Part shown: in pieces, positions 41,082 to 48,542 of the stretch | Layout: every line of letters begins with the position of its first letter | How positions within the stretch are numbered: the first letter of the stretch is position 1 | From: Streptomyces sp. BK340 | GTDB taxonomy: Bacteria > Actinomycetota > Actinomycetes > Streptomycetales > Streptomycetaceae | DNA: 64,000 nt | Direction: 5' to 3' | NCBI RefSeq assembly: GCF_007827595.1 | Contig: NZ_VISR01000010.1 | Location: 186,001 to 250,000 of the forward strand | Notes under the pieces: generated by a model | Told to the model about the DNA's origin: nothing | Databases searched by the model: none | The model's input: the letters and a program-made list of their open reading frames with translations, nothing else | Program-made: the position numbers and the translations under genes

Positions 41082-43415
41082 TCACTGGGCCAGCGAGAAG
41101 TAGCTCTCCTCCTCCTGCGTGAAGTGCAGGCGGAGGACGGTGTGCAGTCCGTACAGGCAGGAGCGCAGGTCGTCGAGCTGGCCGGGGGACAGGCCGCCCT
41201 CGGCCTGAGCCAGCCGCAGGTGTGTGGCGATGCGGCGGGAGAGGCGTTCGATCTCCGTGTGGGCCCGGCTCATGGTGGCCGTGGCTTCCGGGCCGCCCAG
41301 GGTGGGTGCGAGGGCGGGGTAGAGCTGGTGCTCCTCGGCGTACTCGTGGGGCAGCAGCCGTTCGGTGAGCAGTCGGTGTGTCTCCTCGACGACCGCCAGG
41401 GCCTCGGGGCCGGAGGTGTCGGAAAGGCGGTCGGCGGCGTCGCGTACGGCTTCGAGGACATCCTGGAGATCGTCGTGTTCGGCGGCGAAGCGGTGGATGA
41501 GGGCTTCGGCGGCGGGGGAGAGGGCCGGTCGCGTGGTCTGGTCGACCCGCAGGGCGCGCAGGGCGTTGAGGATGACCGCGACGTCGATGCCCTCCTGGAG
41601 CAGGGCTCCGGCGGCGGGCGGAAGCAGGCCGGCTGCGGCTGCGGCCATGGCGGCCAGCGACATCAGCATGCCGCCGAGGGCGCTCTGGACGGCGATGTGC
41701 CGGGCACGCTGGGCGATGGTGACCGCGTCGGCGAGGCGGTCGACGCGGTCGGTGGTCAGGACGATGTCGGCGGCTTCGGAGGAGGCGGTGGAACCGCGGG
41801 CGCCCATGGCGACGCCGATGTCGGCGGCGGCGAGGGCAGGGGCGTCGTTGACGCCGTCGCCCACCATCACGGTGACCGCGTGCTCGCGTTCGGCGCGTAC
41901 GGCGGCGACCTTGTCGGCCGGGCCGAGTTCGGCGCGTACGTCGTCCAGGCCGAGGACGGCGGCGACTTCGTGGGCTGGTGTGGATCGGTCGCCGGTGAGC
42001 ATCAGCAGTCGCTGGATGCCTGCCGCGCGCAGGTGGCGCAGAGTGCGCGGGGCATCGGACCGCAGCGGGTCGCGCAGGAGCAGTGCTCCGGCCAGGTGCC
42101 CGTCGACGGTGAGCCAGGCGACGGCCGCGCCGTCGAGGAGGGCGCGGTTGTCCACCGCCTTGGCCCAGGGCGGCCGGTGGTCGGTGGGGTCGACGCGGCC
42201 GATGGAGACCTCGTGTGCGTCCACGGTGCCGGTGGCGCCCCGGCCGGGTTCCTCGGTGACGTCGGAGGGGATCGACAGCTCCAGCTTGCGTTTGCGGGCG
42301 GTGTCCACGATGGCCTGGGCCAGGACGTGGGGTGAGTACTGGTCGAGTGAGGCCGCGAGACGGACGACTTCTGGGGGCGTGAAGCCGGGGGCGGCGGTCA
42401 CGTCGAGGACGCGGGGGCGGCCTTGGGTGAGGGTGCCGGTCTTGTCGAGTAGGAGGGTGCGGGCGCGGCCGAGGTTCTCCAGTGCGCCGCCGTCGCGGAT
42501 GACGACGCCGAGGCGGGAGGCGCGGGAGAGGCCGGAGACGATGGCGACCGGGGCGGCCAGCAGGAGAGGGCACGGCGTGGCGACCACCAGGACGGCGACC
42601 GCGCGTACGGCGGAGCCGCTGATCAGCCAGGCCAATCCCGCAACCGCGAGGGACAGGGGCAGGAACCAGGCCGCGTACCGGTCGGCCAGCCGTACGACGG
42701 GCGCGGACTCGGCCCCGGCCTGCTGCGCAAGGCGCACGATTCCCGCGTACGTGCTGTCCTGCGCTGTTGCGGTGGCGCGCAGCTCGAAGGCGCCTCCGGC
42801 GTTCACCACGCCACTGCGCACCATCTCGTCCCGGGCCCGTTCGATCTGGAGGGGCTCACCGGTGAGCACCGACTCGTCGAGTACGGCGGCGGGGCTCTCC
42901 ACGCGGCCGTCGACCGGGACCACCTCGCCGGGGCCGACGACGAGCAGGTCACCGACTGCGACCTCGGACAGTGGCACCGTGGCCACTCCGGCGTCGGTGC
43001 GGCGGCGCGCCGAGCGGGGCGCGTGCTCCAGCAGGGCACGCAGGTCGTGGGAGGCCCGCCGCTGGGCGGCTGCCTCCAGGGTGCGTCCGGTGGCGAGCAT
43101 CAGGGCGATCAGGGCACCGGCCAGGTATTCGTGGACGGCCAGGGTGCCGCCAAGGGCGAGTACGGCGATAAGGTCCACGCCTGCGTGTCGCTGCCGCAGG
43201 GCGGTCAGGACCCACCCCACCGCCGGGACGACGGCGGACAGGGTGCCCAGGGCCCAGCACAGGTCGGCGACCCTGACCTCACCGACCAGCCAGGCGATGC
43301 CGCCTGCGGTCAGGGCCGAAGCGGTGACAGCCAGGAGGACGGGTTCGAGCCGCAGGGACACGACCGCCACGGTCGGGCGGCGCAGCCGTGCTGCGAGGGT
43401 GGGGCGGTGGTTCAT
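41082..43415 (-). CDS. P1B-type metal ATPase with C-terminal hemerythrin domain (P1B-5-like)
   Basis: A 777-residue pump. Helices, TGEP actuator, the metal motif TPC (Thr280-Pro281-Cys282 in VATPCPLLLAAPV), the phosphorylation site DKTGTLTQ (Asp324) and GDGVNDAPALAAADIG are all present. About 135 C-terminal residues (640-777) form a hemerythrin HHE domain (EALIHRFAAEHDDLQDVLEA; LPHEYAEEHQLYPAL; LHFTQEEESYFSL). TPC plus a hemerythrin tail is the published hallmark of the P1B-5 group, with Ni/Fe transport shown for S. meliloti Nia. No N-terminal CxxC metal-binding domain is seen. The diiron tail could link export to O2. Start 43415 by homology; a dormancy box lies 82 nt upstream. Confidence 0.9.
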   Translation of the reverse strand: MNHRPTLAARLRRPTVAVVSLRLEPVLLAVTASALTAGGIAWLVGEVRVADLCWALGTLSAVVPAVGWVLTALRQRHAGVDLIAVLALGGTLAVHEYLAGALIALMLATGRTLEAAAQRRASHDLRALLEHAPRSARRRTDAGVATVPLSEVAVGDLLVVGPGEVVPVDGRVESPAAVLDESVLTGEPLQIERARDEMVRSGVVNAGGAFELRATATAQDSTYAGIVRLAQQAGAESAPVVRLADRYAAWFLPLSLAVAGLAWLISGSAVRAVAVLVVATPCPLLLAAPVAIVSGLSRASRLGVVIRDGGALENLGRARTLLLDKTGTLTQGRPRVLDVTAAPGFTPPEVVRLAASLDQYSPHVLAQAIVDTARKRKLELSIPSDVTEEPGRGATGTVDAHEVSIGRVDPTDHRPPWAKAVDNRALLDGAAVAWLTVDGHLAGALLLRDPLRSDAPRTLRHLRAAGIQRLLMLTGDRSTPAHEVAAVLGLDDVRAELGPADKVAAVRAEREHAVTVMVGDGVNDAPALAAADIGVAMGARGSTASSEAADIVLTTDRVDRLADAVTIAQRARHIAVQSALGGMLMSLAAMAAAAAGLLPPAAGALLQEGIDVAVILNALRALRVDQTTRPALSPAAEALIHRFAAEHDDLQDVLEAVRDAADRLSDTSGPEALAVVEETHRLLTERLLPHEYAEEHQLYPALAPTLGGPEATATMSRAHTEIERLSRRIATHLRLAQAEGGLSPGQLDDLRSCLYGLHTVLRLHFTQEEESYFSLAQ

Positions 43416-43497
43416 GGCGTACCTCGGTCCGTCCGGCGCGGCGACCCTTCGGTTCGGTCCCCCTCCATCACATCGCGCCGCCCGTTGCCGGCGGCAG

Positions 43498-43511
43498 GGG
43501 ACGTCCGGCCC
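43498..43511 (-). promoter_or_regulatory. Dormancy-type box GGGACGTCCGGCCC
   Basis: One mismatch, 82 nt before the P1B-ATPase start at 43415. A weaker GGGCCGGACAGGCA follows at 43519-43532 (21 nt offset). Confidence 0.6.
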
Positions 43512-43549
43512 CACTCCAGGGCCGGACAGGCACTGCGCGCGGTGCTGGT

Positions 43550-43617
43550 CATGCCGAGCCGTCGTCGGTGTGCAGGGCCAGGATGCGGTCGATGCGCGGG
43601 GTTCGGGTGCCGGTCAT
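43550..43617 (-). CDS. Possible 21-residue ORF after NuoF-like remnant
   Basis: ATG at 43617 overlaps the stop of the NuoF-like remnant (TGA at 43614-43616) and opens a 21-codon frame starting MTGTRTPRIDRILALHTDD. It may be the first codons of a former next gene, now lost. No family is recognised. A further overlapping ATG opens a frame across the P1B-ATPase promoter that looks non-coding. Confidence 0.25.
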
Positions 43618-44275
43618 CGCCAGGTGTCCGGGGGAGTTGCGGACGGCACGGGTATCTGGGGTTGCCAGTGGGTGGCGGGGCAGGCGCCGTGGGCGAGGTG
43701 GTGGTCGACGTCGTCGGCGAAGGCGTGCAGGGCGGAGGCGGCGAGCCTAGCGGCACCGTCGGGGTGACAGCAGGCGCCCGGTCCGGCAGGAGACCGGTAC
43801 GGCGGCGCAGCCTGGACAGCAGGTCCGTATCAGCCCTTCCGGCCGCGAGGGCGGCGAAGTCCTCGGCCACCGCGGGCAGCCCATAGCGGCAGGGGCCGCA
43901 CTGACGGGCGCTGTGGGCGGCCAGGTAGGCCAGCATTCTGGCCGTCTCGGCCAGAGCGCAGGCTGCTCGGGGCAGCGCGATCAGCACGCCCGCGCCGGGT
44001 GCGGCACCCAGCAGAGCGAGGTCGCGCCGGGTGAGGGGCGTGTGCAGATGCGCCGTCGGGAGCCAGGTGCCGGCGAAGCCACCGAGCAGGACTGCTCGCA
44101 GTGACCGCGTCGGCCCTTTGGCGTGGTCGAGGAGTGCGGCGAGCGGCGTGCCGAGCGCGACTTCCAGAACACCTGGAGCTGCGACGGCACCGGAGACGGT
44201 GACGAGCATGGTGCCGGGCTCCTCCGGGGTCCCCGCCTGCCGGAACCACTCCCAGCGGGCGAGGCCCCTTGGTGG
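43614..44275 (-). pseudogene. NuoF-like NADH dehydrogenase subunit, 5'-truncated and frameshifted
   Basis: Reading leftward from 44275: WEWFRQAGTPEEPGTMLVTV and SGAVAAPGVLEVALGTPLAA (SLBB domain), then ETARMLAYLAAHSARQCGPC with RYGLPAVAEDFAAL, the start of the 4Fe-4S cluster-binding C-terminus. Near 43775 the frame shifts by one; the other frame continues ACCHPDGAARLAASALHAFA, supplying the last cluster cysteine, and stops at 43614. The FMN/NADH-binding N-terminal half is missing and its place is taken by a response-regulator fragment. The gene was probably an electron-transfer partner for hydrogenase or ferredoxin. Confidence 0.72.
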
Positions 44276-44465
44276 GGCCGTACCAGTGGGCGTCCCAGGC
44301 GCGTTCGAGGATCTGCCGGCGACTCACCACCCGGCCGGTCCGGACGTCCTCGACCGAGTAGCCGGCTTGCCGCGAACCCCGCACCAAGGACTCCGCGATG
44401 CCGCGGTCGTCCTCCACGACCAGCACCCGCGTCTCTTCTGCCGTGCCCATGGCCTGGGTGTTCAT
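44270..44465 (-). pseudogene. OmpR-family response regulator with internal deletion
   Basis: From ATG 44465: TRVLVVEDDRGIAESLVRGS, then RQAGYSVEDVRTG, the start of a receiver domain with its acidic pocket. The sequence then jumps to RVVSRRQILERAWDAHWYGP, the C-terminal winged helix, and at about 44275 passes into the NuoF-like sequence. The phosphorylated aspartate and most of the DNA-binding domain are gone. Two deletions are needed to explain it. A dormancy box lies 78 nt upstream. Confidence 0.72.
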
Positions 44466-44542
44466 GCCGGCCACCCGCCTCCCGGACGATGCGATCACTG
44501 CTCGTCCCTTCCAGCCTGCGGCTCTGCCCGTCTCGACAGCAG

Positions 44543-44556
44543 GGGCCGTTCGTCCT
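44543..44556 (-). promoter_or_regulatory. Dormancy-type box GGGCCGTTCGTCCT
   Basis: Imperfect palindrome, 78 nt before the regulator remnant start at 44465, the usual distance. It shows the lost operon had belonged to the same network. Confidence 0.5.
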
Positions 44557-44614
44557 CCGTCCGCACTGACGGCATTCGCAGGAGATTCCGGTTTGGCGAG
44601 GGCGCTGCCTTGCC

Positions 44615-45244
44615 TCATGTGTTGTCAGGCTGCTCTCGCATCTGGAGGAAGCGGCCATGCCAGGTGTGGTACCAGACCGCGCCGGTCCGTGAGTTGACCG
44701 AGAGCATCCCCGTGATGTGGCCGTCGCGCAGGGTGTGCAGGGTGTAGTACCCGGGGAAGGCTTCAGGCTCAGCGGCGTGCAGTCCGGGACGGTGCTCGCG
44801 CAGCCACTGATCGGCGATCCGCACCGCTCGGTCCGGCCCAATAGCGGGTGCACCGTCGTTCTGGGGGCGGGCCGGCATCATGCCATAGGAGGTGTTCCAC
44901 ATCATCGCCGGGCCGAACTCCAGGTGGACGGTGCCGGAGCGCGGGTCGATGAGGATCTCCGTGGCCCCCTTGCCGCCGCGGTCGAGAAGTTCGGCGTAAT
45001 AGCCGTTGCTGAACTGCATGACTTCGCCGAGGTGCAGGTCCCACCGGTCGGCGAAGCGCCCGGCCGCACCCTCGGCTTCCTTCAGATTGTGGACTGGTCC
45101 ATCGCGGGAGAGGGCACCCGTCATGGCCCGGGATCCGGGCCGTCCGAAGTCGCTGCCCGCCACCCACACGACCGATGCAATGAGTGCAGCCACCGCGGCG
45201 ATCAGAACGGTGAGTGGCAGCCAGCGGCCGCGCAGCCGGTTCAC
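44615..45244 (-). CDS. Membrane-anchored PepSY-like two-repeat protein
   Basis: A 209-residue protein with one N-terminal helix (WLPLTVLIAAVAALIASVVW) and an extracytoplasmic part made of two similar ~65-residue units. Each has a helix (AAGRFADRW; AVRIADQWL), a central GYY (FSNGYYAELL; FPGYYTLHT) and a strand pair with a basic residue and turn (LIDPRSGTVHLEFG; SVNSRTGAVWYHTW). This resembles PepSY-type modules but the match is loose. GTG at 45244 overlaps the SHOCT gene stop. The role is unknown; the pair may form a small envelope complex. Confidence 0.7.
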   Translation of the reverse strand: MNRLRGRWLPLTVLIAAVAALIASVVWVAGSDFGRPGSRAMTGALSRDGPVHNLKEAEGAAGRFADRWDLHLGEVMQFSNGYYAELLDRGGKGATEILIDPRSGTVHLEFGPAMMWNTSYGMMPARPQNDGAPAIGPDRAVRIADQWLREHRPGLHAAEPEAFPGYYTLHTLRDGHITGMLSVNSRTGAVWYHTWHGRFLQMREQPDNT

Positions 45245-45498
45245 CGGGGCCTCGGCCGGTGGGCGGTCAGGTGCTCGCGTGCCTCGTTGTAGGCGGCGGC
45301 ATCGATCTCGCCGGAGGCGAAGCGACGGTCGAGGATCTCTTCCGGCGTCTCTCTGGGGGCCCATCGGTGCTCCGTGCCTCCGCCGCGATCGGCGGGGCGC
45401 CGGGTGAGGTGGACCACCGCCCACACCACGAGCCCGATCAGCACGATCCACAGCAGCGGCATGAAGGCCATCCAGCCCCAGCCGCCGTCCCAGTACAT
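45241..45498 (-). CDS. SHOCT-domain membrane protein
   Basis: An 85-residue protein: an N-terminal helix (MAFMPLLWIVLIGLVVWAVV), a short polar linker and a C-terminal SHOCT motif (PEEILDRRFASGEIDAAAYN). SHOCT motifs mediate oligomerisation. ATG at 45498 follows GGGGAGGTGAG; the adjacent GTG at 45501 is equally possible. It overlaps the next gene by four bases. A full-match dormancy box lies 67 nt upstream. Confidence 0.88.
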   Translation of the reverse strand: MYWDGGWGWMAFMPLLWIVLIGLVVWAVVHLTRRPADRGGGTEHRWAPRETPEEILDRRFASGEIDAAAYNEAREHLTAHRPRPR

Positions 45499-45565
45499 CA
45501 CCGCAGCTCACCTCCCCAAGAGGCTTCCTGCTCCGCATTGTCCGTGCGCCTCCGGACCGGTGCCA

Positions 45566-45579
45566 GGGCCGTTCGGCCC
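45566..45579 (-). promoter_or_regulatory. Dormancy-type box GGGCCGTTCGGCCC
   Basis: Complete match to the consensus, 67 nt before the SHOCT gene. It is the rightmost convincing copy in the window. Confidence 0.68.
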
Positions 45580-45885
45580 CGCCGCAGGACCGAGAGGGGA
45601 AGTGACGGCGAGCATGCCGGTGCGGCACCACGGCTCCTCGTTCTGCGTGCACCCGGTATGGTCGAGCGCTGCCATCGCCCGTTCAGTGGTCGTGTGGACG
45701 TGCCGATGGACGAGGTCACCGGAGCGCACACGACGAGGTGGCTGCAGGCGCCGGGGCAGGGCTGGAGGTTGCGCACGACAAGGGGCTCGCGCAGGCGCTG
45801 CCTTGCTTTCTGGACGTCGCACTCTGTATCGCAGTCAGTACGCGAAGATACCCTTGCGCCGTGCCGGGTGAAGAAGAGCCCGTGA
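45580..45885. other. Intergenic stretch without a supported gene
   Basis: About 300 bp in which frames exist on both strands but none has recognisable homology or a good ribosome site. A GGCCCTTCCGGGCC palindrome lies just beyond (45896-45909). Confidence 0.4.
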
Positions 45886-46545
45886 AGGGCGCCGAGGCCC
45901 TTCCGGGCCGATGACTGGGATCAGCTCACCGGTCCGCAACTGATCCGCGAGGCCGTGCTTGCGGAGTCTCTGCGGGTTGACACTCCCGATGAGTACGAGG
46001 CGCCCCTGCTGGCCGAGGTGCGGGACCGAGCCGGCCGGTTCACCGTTCCTTTGACCTCGATCCGGATGCTGGTGACCACCCGGAGCATCGGCTACGACGC
46101 TCCGGGTGAGGACGTCACGCATGACCCACAACTCGACGGCATCAGTGCTGCGTTGGGGCGGGAGGAGGGCGTAGTCGAGGCGCAGGCGCTCACACCCACC
46201 AGGATCCCTCTGCGGTGCAATTTCGTCAGCCGCACCGCCGGCCCGCCGGGTGCGAGGGCCCTCGTCCCGTACGCCGAGCTGCTGGGAACGACTCTCCGTC
46301 TGTTCCTCGACCGGGACGACGATGCTCGGCTGCTCGATGACCTGCTCGACTCGGGTGAGCCGGCGGGCGCGCCCCAGCGGCCTGGCCCAGCAACTCCCTG
46401 GCACCTCCGCGACAGGCTGCCGGTGCTGTCGTCGGCCGCGGGCGTTCCGGTCGTTCTGTCGGCCTTACTGGTGCCGGACTGTCCATCAGCGAGTCTTCGC
46501 CGAGTGTGCGGACACGCCACCGTTGGCCTCCGGAAGCCTCAGTCG
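45886..46545 (+). other. Open frame of unknown origin, no clear start
   Basis: An uninterrupted frame with moderately coding-like third positions reads DDWDQLTGPQLIREAVLAES, LTSIRMLVTTRSIGYDAPGE and LVPYAELLGTTLRLFLDRDD. The frame opens after a stop at 45883, and the only start-like codon is GTG at 45955, without a ribosome site. It stays open into the antiporter. I do not recognise it. It could be the 3' part of a truncated gene whose beginning was deleted, or chance; the minus-strand frame 45835-46404 looks less likely. Confidence 0.3.
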
Positions 46546-46660
46546 ATGACCGAGCGTGGGCGCGCCGGACGGCTCTCCGGCTGCGTCGGCCGGACAACCG
46601 GAGGAGGATGGTGTCGGGCGGAGTATCGGGCCCGAAGCGCCGGGGACCTGCATTCTGCGC

Positions 46661-46680
46661 TGCTGAGCGAAGTGATGCCG
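46661..46680 (+). repeat. Repeat copy 1 upstream of antiporter
   Basis: TGCTGAGCGAAGTGATGCCG, identical in 19 of 20 bases to 48521-48540. Looser similarity (including GGAGGATGGT) extends about 70 bp to the left in both places. Confidence 0.6.
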
Positions 46681-46696
46681 ACGGAGGGCGCCGGCG

Positions 46697-47985
46697 ATGA
46701 GCGGCGAAGCATGGGCCGGCGTGGCGGTGGCGAGTGTCACGGCCGCATACGCCCTGGGGTCGCGGCGGTTGGCAGTGTCACCGGTGTCGCGGCAATGGTG
46801 TTCGTCGGCTGCGGAGTCGTCCTCGGTCCGGTGGCGCTCGACATCGTTGACCTGAAGCACGGCGCCGAGCCGGTCATCGCACTGCTCGAAGCGGCCCTCA
46901 CCCTGGTGTTGTTCACCGACGCCATGACTGTCCGCAGGCGGGACCTGCGAACCGGCGGTTTCCTGCCGGGCCGGCTCCTGGGCGTCGGTCTGCCGATGAC
47001 CATCGGAGCAGGCTGGCTGCTGGCATGGCCCCTGCTACCCGGGCTGACCCCCTGGGAACTCGCCTTGGTCGGTGCCGTCCTCGCTCCCACGGACGCAGCC
47101 CTCGGCAAGACCGCCATGTCCAGTCCACGCGTCCCCGCACTCGTCCGGCACGGCCTCAACGTGGAGAGCGGCCTGAACGACGGCATGGTGCTGCCGTTCT
47201 TCCTGCTCTTCCTGGCTGCGATACCAGGCACGTCCGCCGCGCAAGAGGGAGAACAGGGCGTCTTCTGGCGCGCGCTGGTACTCAGCTCGGCCCTGGGCTT
47301 TCTCGTCGGCGCGGTCGGCGGCCGGCTGTTGCGATCGGCGCAGGCACGGGGATGGGTCTCGCGTGAGTGGGCGCAGCTCTTCGTCCCGGCCGTCGCCACG
47401 GCCGCATACGCACTCGCCGTCGTGGTGGACGGCAGCGGCTTCATCGCCGCCTGGATCGGCGGCTTCGCCTTCGGTTACACACTGCGCCGGTTCCCGGCCG
47501 CTGAATTGCAGGAGAACCCCGGCCCTTTGCGGGACGTCCCCGACCGTACCGCCGCCTTCACCGAGCACCTCGGGGAACTCCTGGCCTCACTCAGTCTGCT
47601 GGTCTTCGGAGCCGTACTGCTCGGCCCGACGCTGGAGAAGCTGAGCTGGGGCATCGTCGGCTACGCGGTTCTCAGCCTCACCGTCGTCCGGATGCTGCCA
47701 GTGGCCGTCGCGCTCGCCGGCAGCGGGCTGCGACTTCCCACGGTGGCCTACATCGGGTGGTTCGGACCCCGCGGTCTGGCATCCGTCGTGCTCGGGCTGC
47801 TGCTCCTTGAGGAGGAGCACGTCCAGGGAGTCGAGTTGCTGGCGAGCGTGGTGGCGGTCACTGTCGGCCTGAGCGTGTTGCTGCACGGTGTCTCCGCCGT
47901 CGCCCTCGCCGACCGGTACGGCGGCTGGCACGAGAAGACCACGGCCACGGGCCGGAAGCTGCGCGAGGGAACTCCCGTTTCCTAG
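46697..47985 (+). CDS. CPA1-family Na+/H+ antiporter, frameshifted near the N-terminus
   Basis: A cation:proton antiporter of ~430 residues with about 12 helices (VFVGCGVVLGPVALDIVD; GAVLAPTDAALGKTAMSSP, with the TD ion site; LVRHGLNVESGLNDGMVLPF, with the ESGLNDG signature; IGWFGPRGLASVVLGLLLLE). ATG at 46697 with GGAGGG upstream starts EAWAGVAVASVTAAYALGSR, the expected first helix, in a different frame. One base appears to be missing near 46788 (TCGCGGC for TCGGCGGC), after which the frame is open to 47985. It is either a real null mutation, a sequencing error, or the protein starts at ATG 46711 with a changed first helix. Confidence 0.8.
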
Positions 47986-48221
47986 TCCGCGGCGATGCCC
48001 TCTGCGGAGGTGACTCGTCCTGCGTCGCGCAGTTCCGCGGTGGCGGCGTCCATGAGGGCGTGGCGCGGCCCGTTCATCCACACGGCGTCTCCGTGGAACT
48101 CCGACTTGGTGAAGACGACGATCTCGGCGCGGGGCACGCCGCGGAGATCCTCGAACGTCCTGGTCGCTGAAGCCTGGTCGGCCGGCGATGGCGACATATG
48201 GTCACTCACTTTCTGCGACAT
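47982..48221 (-). CDS. Small protein of unknown function
   Basis: A 79-residue protein converging with the antiporter (stops overlap by four bases). It contains RGVPRAEIVVFTKSEFHGDA and MNGPRHALMDAATAELRDAG. The NGPRxxLMD stretch suggests a conserved small family, but I do not recognise it. ATG at 48197 (72 residues) is an alternative with an AAAGTGAG site. It is divergent from the DUF1254 gene. Confidence 0.5.
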   Translation of the reverse strand: MSQKVSDHMSPSPADQASATRTFEDLRGVPRAEIVVFTKSEFHGDAVWMNGPRHALMDAATAELRDAGRVTSAEGIAAD

Positions 48222-48542
48222 GAAGGTTCTGAGCGATCTGCGTTCCCCTGACACTGACTGCTCCGGAAGCGCCCAGGGCCTCACCCCCGCGGTCGCGAAC
48301 CCAGGCGCTTGTCCGGACGCCCGCTCTTCGACGGGCTTCGCCGTTCGGCAGCACGAGTGCCGTTTACGCCCGCACAGCGGGAGGCGGCCGTCGTGGCCCG
48401 TGGCCACCCTGGGTGAGGCGGTCGGGACCTCTGCGGCTGCGGCGACCGACGGCGCGGGGGAGGATGGTCGACGGGGAGAGGTGAGACCACGCGGCCGGGG
48501 TCCGGAGACCTCGTCCTCGATGCTGAGCGAAGTGGTGCCGAT
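48222..48542. other. Divergent intergenic region with repeat
   Basis: 321 bp between the small unknown gene (minus) and the DUF1254 gene (plus). No coding frame is supported. Its right end holds the second copy of the 20-bp repeat, and the stretch from about 48440 resembles that before the antiporter. No dormancy box was found. Confidence 0.5.
48521..48540 (+). repeat. Repeat copy 2 upstream of DUF1254 gene
   Basis: TGCTGAGCGAAGTGGTGCCG, 19 of 20 bases as at 46661-46680, ending two bases before the ATG at 48543. Confidence 0.6.

Noticed and set aside
40987..42573. 528-codon minus-strand frame rich in Arg/Pro/His
   Set aside because: Alternative frame of the P1B ATPase gene; its composition is typical of frame shadows.
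45896..45909. GGCCCTTCCGGGCC as a dormancy box
   Set aside because: Palindromic with the right spacer, but the half-sites are reversed (GGCCC first) and no gene start follows at the usual distance.
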